In this document: in pieces, positions 17,155-25,029 of the stretch
Layout of the letters: each line of letters starts with the position of its first letter
How positions within the stretch are numbered: the first letter of the stretch is position 1
Assembly (NCBI GenBank): GCA_964348015.1
Contig: CAYGBC010000040.1
Location: forward strand, 1-42,169
DNA length: 42,169 bases
From: SOIA01 sp964348015
Lineage (GTDB): Bacteria; Acidobacteriota; Aminicenantia; Aminicenantales; Aminicenantaceae
Direction: 5' to 3'
Position numbers and translations under genes: made by a program
Notes under the pieces: generated by a model
The model's database searches: none
The model's input: the letters and a program-made list of their open reading frames with translations, nothing else
What the model was told of the DNA's origin: nothing

Positions 17155-17714
17155 TCAGCGCGACTCAAATCAGAAAAGGAATGGTCATCAAAGTCGAGGG
17201 AAAACTCTACAAAGTTCTCGAAGCGACCCACGTCACACCTGGAAAAGGGCAGGCGTTGATGCAGACAAAACTCCGCAATTTGGGTGACCAAACTCTGCTC
17301 GACTACAGGTTCCGGTCGAAAGACAAGGTCGAACAGGCCTATCTGGAAACAGTCGAGATGGAATTTCTGTATCAGAGCGGGGATGATTACATCTTCATGA
17401 ACCTTGAAAACTACGAACAGATCAAACTCACTCAAGACGTGATCGGTGGAGAAGTCGCCTATCTCATTCCCAACGTTGTTTTTCTGATTGAGATGCACGA
17501 GGGGAGTCCGGTGGGAGTTGAACCGCCGCTCACGCTAGACCTTAAAGTGGTCAAGACCGAGCCCTTTCTTAAAGGGGCCACTCAATCGGCGAGCAGTAAA
17601 CCCGCCGAACTCGAAACCGGAATCACCATCAACGTTCCCCAGTTTATCAAGGAAGGAGACATCATCCGCATCGACACTCGAGAGGACAAATACCTGGAAC
17701 GAGTAAAGAATTAA
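17151..17714 (+). CDS. efp: Translation elongation factor P
   Basis: A 187-residue EF-P with the normal three-domain length. It relieves ribosome stalling at polyproline stretches. The N-terminal KOW-like domain runs ATQIRKGMVIKVEGKLYKVL, and the tip loop is VTPGKGQALMQ with Lys32 at the position modified in many bacteria. The C-terminal OB domain includes TGITINVPQFIKEGD. No modification enzyme is nearby. Translation is coupled to the kinase upstream by a 4-nt overlap. A hairpin-forming repeat follows the stop and probably ends the transcript. Confidence 0.97.
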   Translation: MISATQIRKGMVIKVEGKLYKVLEATHVTPGKGQALMQTKLRNLGDQTLLDYRFRSKDKVEQAYLETVEMEFLYQSGDDYIFMNLENYEQIKLTQDVIGGEVAYLIPNVVFLIEMHEGSPVGVEPPLTLDLKVVKTEPFLKGATQSASSKPAELETGITINVPQFIKEGDIIRIDTREDKYLERVKN

Positions 17715-17718
17715 TAAA

Positions 17719-17834
17719 GGGAGACGTTCCCCAAGGTCACATCTCAGCTCCCCGGCTCTTATTGCTACTCATGCATAAATCAATGTGTTGAATATGGATT
17801 TATTAGGACAAGATGAGACCTTGGGGATCGTGCC
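17719..17834. repeat. 116-bp inverted-repeat element between convergent genes, likely also a bidirectional terminator
   Basis: The left arm 17719-17745 and right arm 17811-17833 are inverted. The core TCCCCAAGGTC is perfect, and about 21 nt match with two differences overall. The interior is AT-rich with no ORF. It occupies nearly the whole gap between the efp stop (+) and the propeller-protein stop (-). Its arms differ from the other repeat families in this window. Confidence 0.75.
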
Positions 17835-17840
17835 CACTCA

Positions 17841-19997
17841 TTAAAACGTTTGTCTGTGGACTCCGATGTTGCCGTGGCTGTCTTGAACCTTGACGGTGAT
17901 CATGTTATCGAATACGGCGGGCAGCGTAATGGATACGCTGAAGCTCTCCTGCCTCGAATCACAGATCCCATCTCGAGGGAATAGGCTTATCCACTCGCCA
18001 GGTCTGATCAAGTATTGGGCTTCCTTAATGGAAGACATCGAATCTTCGGCCGCAAAGTTGACGGTCAGCTTATTCTTATCCCTTTCGGCTCTAAAACCCT
18101 TGATCGTGGGAAGAGAATTATCGATCGCCAAAGGACGGCTGACCTTCTCTGCTTTTTGTTCCATTCCGGGAGGATTGGAAGGAGCATCCAAAGCCACAAC
18201 CTTCAGAAAATACACGCCATCAGGATAGGTCAGTGTATCAAAGGCATAGATCGTATCCGTCCACTTCTCCTTTAAGATCCGCCATTCCTCTTCACCTTCT
18301 TTTTTGATATGGAGCGAATACACAAGGTTGTCTCCATTCTGGTCTTCCGCTTCCCAAATAATAGTCTGGAATCCCTTTCTCTCGATTTTTTTCGGAACGA
18401 TCAAAGCTTTTTCTCCCGCGGCGTTTTTTGTACGTCCTGAAACATCCGTGTCCGCTCCCCAGACGATTTCAGCTTGGATTGGCGGCTTCAAATAGACCAC
18501 ATTGGGCGGAAGCATGGTCAGCTTCGTGATTTCCGGCGCAAGGTTTGTCTGGAGATAAAACAGGGAGACTCTTCTCACAATCGGAGAGACTTTCCCGGAT
18601 TGGGCTTTGAACATGACTCTGAACTGGAGGTACCGGGCTTTAGGGCTGAGGATCTGCTCCCCCTCCCGCTTCTGGTACGGAGGCGACCAGTCACTCCAGG
18701 TTGCGCCGGGACGGTTTGAATTTCCACTGCGCGTTTGAAACTGAAGATTGCACCCAGACGGAACTTCTGATTCCCAATCCATCCTTCCCCACGAGGAGAG
18801 AGTTTGAGTGTCAATCACCTGACTCAAGTATTCTCCTTCGAGTATCTGCTCCGGATGAAGGATACTCAAGCTGGGGGGATTGTTCGACAGCATATAGATC
18901 TTGGGTCCGAACGGAACAAGCGAGTAGACTTGCGCGGAGTTTTTCTGGATAAGGAGAGAAATCTTTTCTTTTCGGTCTAACGCATACACACGTCCTTTAT
19001 CTCCAGTTCCAAAGAGGAGCTTCTTCTCATCATCATTCCATGACAGACTGTAGATCAACTCGTCACTGGACTGCCAAATCTTCTTCGGTATTCCATGGTA
19101 ATTGATTTTGAAAAGAGCACCGGGCTGCATCTGGCTGAAGGAGGAAATCTCTTTTGTCTGGACTTGAGCCGGAGTCACTGTAATGCTGACATTTGAATCC
19201 ACTTGAGCGGCGACCGGGAATTCCTTGACTTCTTTTGTGCTGACAATTCTTCCCCCCGCTGCCGCGTAGATATTCCCCTCTCTGTCTAACGCGACACTTC
19301 GCACCTCTTCATAAGGAGATTCAAACAGGATAGACGGCTTTTTCCCTCGGGAAAAGCGGTACACTCGACCGATTCCCCCGGTGCCGGCGATAATATTCTC
19401 ATTCAAATCTTTTTCAATGCAGAGAACATGATTCTCCTCTGTTTTCAGAATCTGTATTCCTTCTCCTTCCATGTTGATCTGATAAATCCCGCCGCTCTCA
19501 CCGACCGCAGCCAGCAAAACATCCCGCTCAATAAAAAACAGGTCCCAGATATATTTTTCGCGGGGATTGAAAAAAGGTTCGCCTTGACCTTTTTCTGTGA
19601 TTTTATAGATTTTCCCGTTGGGTGAAGTCCCTGCATAAAGATTGCCTTTCCTGTCCCGAGCTAGGCAGAGAACGTCCATCTCAGGGACCTGGAAATACAG
19701 CTCCACTTTTCCGTTCTTGCTCATTTTGTATATTTTCCCGGCATGTCCTGTCCCCAGGAACATGTCTCCCTGCGGAGTGAGAAGAAGGGATAAATAGAAT
19801 TCTTCAACAGGTGCCTTCACCGGCTCTTCTTTCGGCGACAAGGAGAGAATGCCGTCGTAAGAGACCGAGATTCCACTCAATTTTCCTCTTAAAAAATCGT
19901 CCTTGTTCCGGATTTCCCACTTGTGAGGAACAACGCCATGCAGAGCTTGAACGATAAAAATACTCATCACGAAAAACAGGACCAGTGCTCTTTTCAT
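17841..19997 (-). CDS. Secreted beta-propeller protein of unknown function
   Basis: A 718-residue protein with a signal peptide (MKRALVLFFVMSIFIVQALHG). The first half is repetitive propeller-like blades such as GDMFLGTGHAGKIYKMSKNG, GNLYAGTSPNGKIYKITEKG and NIIAGTGGIGRVYRFSRG. The second half looks like beta-sandwich modules: one near TWSDWSPPYQKREGEQ, and one with IWEAEDQNGDNLVYSLHIKK and YPDGVYFLKVVALD. No catalytic motif is evident, so it may be a binding or assembly protein in the periplasm or outside the cell. It is 13 nt downstream of the S55 peptidase gene and almost surely cotranscribed with it. Confidence 0.85.
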   Translation of the reverse strand: MKRALVLFFVMSIFIVQALHGVVPHKWEIRNKDDFLRGKLSGISVSYDGILSLSPKEEPVKAPVEEFYLSLLLTPQGDMFLGTGHAGKIYKMSKNGKVELYFQVPEMDVLCLARDRKGNLYAGTSPNGKIYKITEKGQGEPFFNPREKYIWDLFFIERDVLLAAVGESGGIYQINMEGEGIQILKTEENHVLCIEKDLNENIIAGTGGIGRVYRFSRGKKPSILFESPYEEVRSVALDREGNIYAAAGGRIVSTKEVKEFPVAAQVDSNVSITVTPAQVQTKEISSFSQMQPGALFKINYHGIPKKIWQSSDELIYSLSWNDDEKKLLFGTGDKGRVYALDRKEKISLLIQKNSAQVYSLVPFGPKIYMLSNNPPSLSILHPEQILEGEYLSQVIDTQTLSSWGRMDWESEVPSGCNLQFQTRSGNSNRPGATWSDWSPPYQKREGEQILSPKARYLQFRVMFKAQSGKVSPIVRRVSLFYLQTNLAPEITKLTMLPPNVVYLKPPIQAEIVWGADTDVSGRTKNAAGEKALIVPKKIERKGFQTIIWEAEDQNGDNLVYSLHIKKEGEEEWRILKEKWTDTIYAFDTLTYPDGVYFLKVVALDAPSNPPGMEQKAEKVSRPLAIDNSLPTIKGFRAERDKNKLTVNFAAEDSMSSIKEAQYLIRPGEWISLFPRDGICDSRQESFSVSITLPAVFDNMITVKVQDSHGNIGVHRQTF

Positions 19998-20010
19998 TCC
20001 TTTTTTTCTC

Positions 20011-21825
20011 CTATTTTTTAATTTTGACCGGAATCACAGCTTCCCCCCTGAAAACATACGGAATCGGCAGCTGGTACTCCATCAGAGTCGACCTGTTGAG
20101 CTCGGTCGGAGAAGACGCTGCCGCGCGGGGAGAGGCAAACATGGATTTCATCGAGGGAGGCAAATTCGACATCTCTTCGCCCCTGAGAAATATTCCCGGC
20201 TTGGACGCGATCATCTTGATATAGATGCGGTTGTTCTTCCTCAGATTGCTCAGCATCCGGATGAGCTGGCTGAAACTTCGGGGGACAAAGGTTGTGGTTT
20301 TGTACTGACTCATTTCGATTTTAGCCATGGATGCGGCATCCGCGACAACAAGATGAAATTCAGAACCCGGCGGCAGGTTGGGCACCTGGATGCTTCCTTC
20401 TTCGCGCCGGCTCTCACCTCTGAATGTCCGGTAGTCTATTTTCACATCGATCCGCTCCCCGGGCGAGGCTTCATACTTGCTCAACCAGACTTTCTCCAGG
20501 AAAGAAAGCTTGACTTCTTCGAAGGCCTGAATGCCCAGGTCTATACGGTGAATCCCCAATTCTTCGAATTCATTATTGGTCAAGAAATACACGACTCCGG
20601 CCAGAAGGCTCGAAAGGTCTATAACAGAGCTGTCGAATTGGCCCGTGAAGAGGTCTTCGAGGCGGATGTTCATCCCGTTCTCCAGGTAGATATTCCCCAG
20701 GAGTCCGAGAGAAAGGTCTCCGATGGCTCTTTCTTCAGTTGTCACGAGTCCCCCCAGCGAAACATTGAGCAGGACGGGAGTCAAAATCTTATCATCGACA
20801 ACCTTGATCTTGTATTCTTTCAATTCGCCGTCCGAGTCCATGATCCGGATGTTCACCGGAACGAGACGGGGAACCTTTCCCAACTCACCCAGCAATCCTG
20901 AAGATCTGTCCTGAGTGAATTTCCCGACAAGGCTGTCCGACGCCGCAAGTTTGAACGAGGATATCAGGCTGGGAACGACTGTGATCACTTTCGCCTTAGT
21001 CATGGCATAGTCCACTGCCCCCAAATTGTAAAGAGGATGGCCAAACGCCAGGACTTTGCTGCCATCGATATAAGTCACAGTTCCCACTGCCGACATATCC
21101 AAATCTCCACTGACCAGTTGAATGGCCACAGGTCCTCCCTCCCGCAAAGTGAGGTCAGGAGGAGAAATTGTATCCAAAGACTGACCAGAAAAAGCACTCA
21201 TGACAGGATTGAATCCCAACTTCGAGAAGAAAGGCCTGGATTGTTCAAACGCATAGGGGGAAAATCCGCTGAAGAGAAGGGGAATGTTCAACGGCCTCAG
21301 GGCCCTTCCTTCGGAATGAAAAACAGCTTTCGAAAGGAAAAACTCTCTGTTCAGCATAAAGAGTTCGTCTAAAGTCAGATGCTTTTTAACCGGAACCTGA
21401 GGAGAAAAAACAGGGCCCTTTGGGCTCTCTTCCGAGATGGACATCATCTCTTGAATCGGAGTGATCCCGGCGATCGGCTCCTTGACAAAAGTCCCCAGGC
21501 TGTAGGATACAGCTCCGATCAGCTTGCCTCCCACATAAACAGGACTTCCGCTCATTCCTTCAATGACACCGGCTTCTCCCAAAATGCCTCCTTCCAGTTT
21601 GGCGAGGATGAGGCTTTTTTTGGGCTGTATATTTTCGAGCACGCCGATAATCTCCACATCGAATTCTTCAATCCGGCTTCCCTGGAAAACGCTTCTTCCC
21701 TTTCCTTTCATTCCCACCTTAACTTGGTCCAACGGAAGGATGGGAACCGAGCCCTCAACCGCACTCATGATCATACAGATGATGAGCGAAAGCCAAAGTG
21801 TCTTTATTATTGTTTTTTTTCTCAT
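20011..21825 (-). CDS. SpoIVB peptidase S55-domain protein, secreted
   Basis: A 604-residue protein with an N-terminal signal or anchor (TLWLSLIICMIMSAVEG). GVIEGMSGSPVYVGGKLIGA (88-107) carries the probable nucleophile Ser94 of the S55 family. KVLAFGHPLYNLG (257-269) carries the probable catalytic His263. In Bacillus SpoIVB the His precedes the Ser; here the order is reversed. The ATG at 21825 is chosen because the signal peptide starts there. The first 15 codons of a longer frame (to 21870) have no ribosome site. It likely acts outside the cytoplasm and may process the propeller protein encoded just downstream; nothing shows sporulation here. Confidence 0.87.
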   Translation of the reverse strand: MRKKTIIKTLWLSLIICMIMSAVEGSVPILPLDQVKVGMKGKGRSVFQGSRIEEFDVEIIGVLENIQPKKSLILAKLEGGILGEAGVIEGMSGSPVYVGGKLIGAVSYSLGTFVKEPIAGITPIQEMMSISEESPKGPVFSPQVPVKKHLTLDELFMLNREFFLSKAVFHSEGRALRPLNIPLLFSGFSPYAFEQSRPFFSKLGFNPVMSAFSGQSLDTISPPDLTLREGGPVAIQLVSGDLDMSAVGTVTYIDGSKVLAFGHPLYNLGAVDYAMTKAKVITVVPSLISSFKLAASDSLVGKFTQDRSSGLLGELGKVPRLVPVNIRIMDSDGELKEYKIKVVDDKILTPVLLNVSLGGLVTTEERAIGDLSLGLLGNIYLENGMNIRLEDLFTGQFDSSVIDLSSLLAGVVYFLTNNEFEELGIHRIDLGIQAFEEVKLSFLEKVWLSKYEASPGERIDVKIDYRTFRGESRREEGSIQVPNLPPGSEFHLVVADAASMAKIEMSQYKTTTFVPRSFSQLIRMLSNLRKNNRIYIKMIASKPGIFLRGEEMSNLPPSMKSMFASPRAAASSPTELNRSTLMEYQLPIPYVFRGEAVIPVKIKK

Positions 21826-21894
21826 TGTCTTTTCACTGACCGGTACTCTTCGAGAGGAGAATAAGAGCACCGGAAGATTGGATTTCTGTTCCTC

Positions 21895-23079
21895 TCATTT
21901 GATTATTCCCAGCTGCTTCCCGCATTTCTCGAAAGTTGTGAGCACCCTCTCGAGCTGTTCGTCTGTATGAGTGGCCGAGTAGCTGGTCCTGATCAAAGAC
22001 TGGTCCTTCGGAACCGCGGGGAAGATCACGGGATTGGTGAATATCCCTTCCTCTTTGACGAGTTTCCATAGCAGAAATGTCAATTCAACAGTGCCGATGA
22101 TGACGGGAATGATCGGAGTTTCAGTGGGACCTGTGTTGTACCCCAAAGCCTGGAATCCCTCCTTCATTTTTTTGGTGATGGCCCACAGCCTCTCTCTTCT
22201 CTCTGGTTCATTCTCTATGATATCCAGCGTCGCCAACACGGTGGCGACAGAGGCCGGTGTGATGCTCGCGCTGAAAATCAGGGACCGCGCAAAATGTTTG
22301 ATGTAAGAAATGACCTTTTTATCTCCGGCGACGAACCCTCCCAGGGAGGCAAAAGACTTGCTGAACGTTCCCATCACAAGGTCGATCTCATCCTCGACTC
22401 CGAAATGCTCGGAAGTCCCCCTTCCGTTTTTGCCCATGACCCCGATGCCATGCGCATCATCCACCATAACTTTTGCATTGTATTTCTTGGCCAACGGGAT
22501 GATTCCCTGAAGGTCTGTGAGGTCGCCTTCCATGCTGTAGACACCATCCACGACGATCAGTTTCCCGATATCCTTATCCAGGGAGGCCAATTGCTTCTCC
22601 AGGTCAGCCATGTCATTGTGTTTGTACTTGTAGACATGGCCGTAAGACAGGCGGCAGGCATCGACGATACTTGCGTGGACCATCTTGTCCGTAATGACAG
22701 CGTCCCCTTTTCCGATCAATGTTGAAATGATCCCCTGGTTAGTCTGGAAACCCGTGCTGAAGGCCACAGCGGCCTCTTTTCCCGTGAATTTGGCCAGCTT
22801 TTTCTCCAATTCAAGATGGATATCCAGTGTCCCGTTTAAAAATCGAGAACCGCAGGTCGCGACGCCGTATCTCTTCACAGCATCCTGAGCCGCTTTCATC
22901 ACTTTCGGATGATCCAGCAATCCCAAATAGTTATTGGAGCCCACCATAAGCATCTCTCTTCCGTCCACTCGAACTGTGTTCCCGCTCACCTCTTGGATCG
23001 GCATGAAATAGGGATACATCCCCATGGCTATAGCCTCATCCGCCCGCGTGAATTCGTAACATTTATCGAAGATGCTCAC
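21895..23079 (-). CDS. spt: Alpha-oxoamine synthase, serine palmitoyltransferase-like
   Basis: A 394-residue PLP enzyme that condenses an amino acid with an acyl-CoA. Residues: Lys241 (GTFSKSFASLGGF) for PLP, His135 (DKMVHASIVD), Asp208 and His210 (MVDDAHGIGVMG). The opening GMYPYFMPI, GSRFLNGTLDIHLELE and FARSLIFSASITPAS resemble Bacteroidetes-type serine palmitoyltransferases more than 2-amino-3-ketobutyrate CoA ligase or AONS. It would make 3-ketosphinganine from serine and a fatty acyl thioester. The start is GTG at 23079 with AAGGAGG about 8 nt upstream. A divergent SDR gene across a 119-bp gap supports a sphingolipid role. KBL remains the main alternative. Confidence 0.85.
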   Translation of the reverse strand: MSIFDKCYEFTRADEAIAMGMYPYFMPIQEVSGNTVRVDGREMLMVGSNNYLGLLDHPKVMKAAQDAVKRYGVATCGSRFLNGTLDIHLELEKKLAKFTGKEAAVAFSTGFQTNQGIISTLIGKGDAVITDKMVHASIVDACRLSYGHVYKYKHNDMADLEKQLASLDKDIGKLIVVDGVYSMEGDLTDLQGIIPLAKKYNAKVMVDDAHGIGVMGKNGRGTSEHFGVEDEIDLVMGTFSKSFASLGGFVAGDKKVISYIKHFARSLIFSASITPASVATVLATLDIIENEPERRERLWAITKKMKEGFQALGYNTGPTETPIIPVIIGTVELTFLLWKLVKEEGIFTNPVIFPAVPKDQSLIRTSYSATHTDEQLERVLTTFEKCGKQLGIIK

Positions 23080-23141
23080 TCCTGTCTCCTCCTTAAAACC
23101 TCTTTTTTATTTGAAAAGTTTCCTCTCTCTTGTATCCAGCA

Positions 23142-23161
23142 CTTCAAGCCTTAGGCTTAAG
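23142..23161. promoter_or_regulatory. Palindrome in the spt/SDR divergent promoter region (possible operator)
   Basis: CTTCAAGCCTTAGGCTTAAG contains a perfect 13-bp inverted repeat, AAGCCT-T-AGGCTT (23146-23158), directly upstream of the SDR -35 box. A regulator bound here could control both divergent genes. Confidence 0.45.
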
Positions 23162-23162
23162 T

Positions 23163-23191
23163 TTGACCGGAGAAGGCAATTTTCATACAAT
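23163..23191 (+). promoter_or_regulatory. Sigma-70-type promoter of the SDR gene, predicted leaderless
   Basis: TTGACC (23163-23168), a 17-bp spacer and TACAAT (23186-23191). The expected start, 7-8 nt downstream, coincides with the ATG at 23199. No Shine-Dalgarno exists before the ATG, consistent with a leaderless mRNA. Confidence 0.7.
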
Positions 23192-23198
23192 TTTACCC

Positions 23199-24170
23199 AT
23201 GAAAGCTCTTGTCACCGGAGGTACCGGCTTCATCGGAAGCCATTTGATCGAACTCTTACTGAAGAAGAACGTGGAGGTGACGGCTCTTGTGCGGGACCTC
23301 ACCAATCTCAAATGGATCAAAGGTCTCGACATTCGCCTTCTCAAGGGAGATCTTTTCTCCCTTCCTTCCCTTCCCAAGGACATTGATTATATCTATCATG
23401 CTGCCGGTTTAACCAAAGCAACCAAGAAGGTTGATTATTATACAGTAAACCATCAGGGGACGGCAAGTTTTTTCGAGGCGCTCAGGTCTCAAAACGTATC
23501 TCCCCGAAGAATCATTCATCTCAGCACTCTCGCCGCTGTCGGACCTTCGTCGGGAGGAAAACCGGTTCAGGAAACCGCTCCACCCCAGCCCATCACACCT
23601 TACGGTGAGAGCAAACTTTTAGCCGAAACAGAAGCATTGAAATTCAAGACAGTTTTCCCGGTTATCATCCTTCGAATCGCAGCCGTATTTGGCCCGAGAG
23701 ACACTGATTTCCTCCAATACTTCAAATGGATAAAACGAGGGGTGCTTCCCTCTCTGGCTTCCCGCCCGAGACGGGTGAGCCTGTGTTACGTGCAAGATCT
23801 TTCCGAGGCCCTTTATCTCTGTTCTCAGAAAGAGTTGGAAAGTGGTGAGATATTCAATATTGCCAATCCAGAGCCCTCTTCTTATGATGAAGTGGGAATA
23901 GCCGCGGGTCAAGCGATGGGGAAAGAACTGAGAAGAGTGAAGGTTCCCCTCCCCTTTCTCTATCTGGCCGCCTTGGTCTCTGGGATAGGAAACAAAATCA
24001 GAAGGTCTCCAAACATCTTTGATCTCAACAAATTCAAGGATATGAAGCAGAGAGATTGGACCGCGGACACCAGAAAGGCCCAAGAGAAATTGTCATTTCG
24101 CGCTCAATACACTCTTCAAGAGGCCGTGAAGGAAACGATCGACTGGTACATCGAAAACAACTGGCTGTAA
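23199..24170 (+). CDS. NAD-dependent epimerase/dehydratase-type extended SDR, possible ceramide or 3-ketosphinganine reductase
   Basis: A 323-residue extended short-chain dehydrogenase. The NAD(P) motif is GGTGFIGSHL near the N-terminus; the catalytic YGESK follows the HLSTLAAVG strand. ILRIAAVFGPRD is the usual extended-SDR substrate-side motif. The frame is open upstream to 23130, but MKALVTGGTGFIG is the conserved start. The divergent serine palmitoyltransferase-like gene suggests a role like Caulobacter CerR, an extended SDR of sphingolipid synthesis. By sequence alone it could equally be a sugar epimerase. Confidence 0.85.
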   Translation: MKALVTGGTGFIGSHLIELLLKKNVEVTALVRDLTNLKWIKGLDIRLLKGDLFSLPSLPKDIDYIYHAAGLTKATKKVDYYTVNHQGTASFFEALRSQNVSPRRIIHLSTLAAVGPSSGGKPVQETAPPQPITPYGESKLLAETEALKFKTVFPVIILRIAAVFGPRDTDFLQYFKWIKRGVLPSLASRPRRVSLCYVQDLSEALYLCSQKELESGEIFNIANPEPSSYDEVGIAAGQAMGKELRRVKVPLPFLYLAALVSGIGNKIRRSPNIFDLNKFKDMKQRDWTADTRKAQEKLSFRAQYTLQEAVKETIDWYIENNWL

Positions 24171-24457
24171 AAAAGGGGACAGGTCTTTATGCTCAGTAAA
24201 TAGGTAACACTTGTATTGATGATAATGAGGATAAAGGTGTCATTGCGAGCGAAGCGTGGCAATCTCTTAGAGAAAATTACTTTTCTTTTTACGGGATTGC
24301 TTCACTCCGTTCGCAATGACATAATAAAAATGTTACCGAATTACTGAGCGAGTACAACAGGCTGCTTTTTCTTCGGGGACTGTCCCTTTCAGTCCTTAAT
24401 CTAAGAGAGAGAGGGACTCTCCCCTTTCTTGAAGAAAAAGTAGCCTGTCCCCTTTTT
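24170..24457. repeat. Nested composite of inverted repeats, 288 bp, otherwise non-coding
   Basis: Layers of inverted repeats lie one inside another. Outer arms AAAAAGGGGACAGG (24170-24183) match 24444-24457 perfectly. Inner arms CTCAGTAAATAGGTAACA (24192-24209) match 24331-24348 with two differences. Inside those is a REP pair (24239-24266 and 24293-24320). A separate GGGGACTGTCCC element (24375-24424) sits between the inner and outer right arms. The outer arms touch the SDR stop and the end of the DsbD-like gene, so the element fills the convergent gap and may end both transcripts. Confidence 0.85.
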
Positions 24458-24913
24458 TTAATCAATAGATACAGATACAGAAAATTTTGAACTGCTTTTC
24501 AAGCACCACCCTTCTTCTTTTGAGCAGACGAAATATTTGATTTTTCCCTCCACACGGTGCTTGCCTTTTGAGGCCTCCGGGCTGACCGTAAAAGGGATCT
24601 CGACCGGATCCTTCAGGTTCAAGTATTCTTCTCCCATTTCTTCCAGTATCTCGATATCCAGGTCTGCGTCATTAAATGCTTCCTTGGAAAATTCCAGCGC
24701 CTCGCAGGGACTGAACTCGATGGAAAAGGAGGGTTCGGGATTGACAGTCAATCCTTCCTGAACAGTGAGCTTCAGGATGATCTTTCCCTCCTCGCCTCTG
24801 GATAGGCTTTTGGGATTCACGGATCCCTCGATCTTTAAGACGTCATCTCCTCCAGCAAAGGGGGGAAAAGAGAGGCCAAAGACGAACAGAAAAAGAAAAA
24901 GGTATCTCTTCAA
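24458..24913 (-). CDS. DsbD N-terminal-domain-like periplasmic protein
   Basis: A 151-residue secreted protein with signal peptide MKRYLFLFLFVFGLSFPPFAG. The remainder is beta-rich and ends with KYFVCSKEEGWCLKSSSKF, where two Cys six residues apart resemble the redox pair of the DsbD alpha domain. It lacks the DsbD membrane and thioredoxin domains, so it may be a stand-alone thiol-exchange partner. The start is TTG at 24913 with GGAGG about 9 nt upstream. It is monocistronic, between a composite repeat and the divergent fabH. Confidence 0.65.
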   Translation of the reverse strand: MKRYLFLFLFVFGLSFPPFAGGDDVLKIEGSVNPKSLSRGEEGKIILKLTVQEGLTVNPEPSFSIEFSPCEALEFSKEAFNDADLDIEILEEMGEEYLNLKDPVEIPFTVSPEASKGKHRVEGKIKYFVCSKEEGWCLKSSSKFSVSVSID

Positions 24914-25009
24914 AGCTGCTCCTCCATCGTTTTTCGATCAAGTTGAATATTACTCTCTCTCTTGGCCCGAGTCAATAAAATTTAGCTTTATTTTTATTTT
25001 TTAATTTAC

Positions 25010-25015
25010 TATAAT
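25010..25015 (+). promoter_or_regulatory. Candidate -10 box of fabH
   Basis: A perfect TATAAT. The -35 region (TTTATT, 24987-24992, 17-bp spacing) is weak. Transcription would start near 25022, leaving about 8 nt before the ATG and no Shine-Dalgarno. Confidence 0.55.
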
Positions 25016-25029
25016 CCACTGAAACGCAG

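Noticed and set aside
17841..21825. Sporulation locus suggested by the SpoIVB-like peptidase
   Set aside because: No other spore gene is present, and the S55 domain is common in non-sporulating Gram-negative-type bacteria.
21825..21897. Selenocysteine readthrough from the spt TGA into the S55 peptidase frame
   Set aside because: The two genes share a frame by chance, but the intervening codons are not protein-like, and the S55 gene has its own signal peptide at its ATG.
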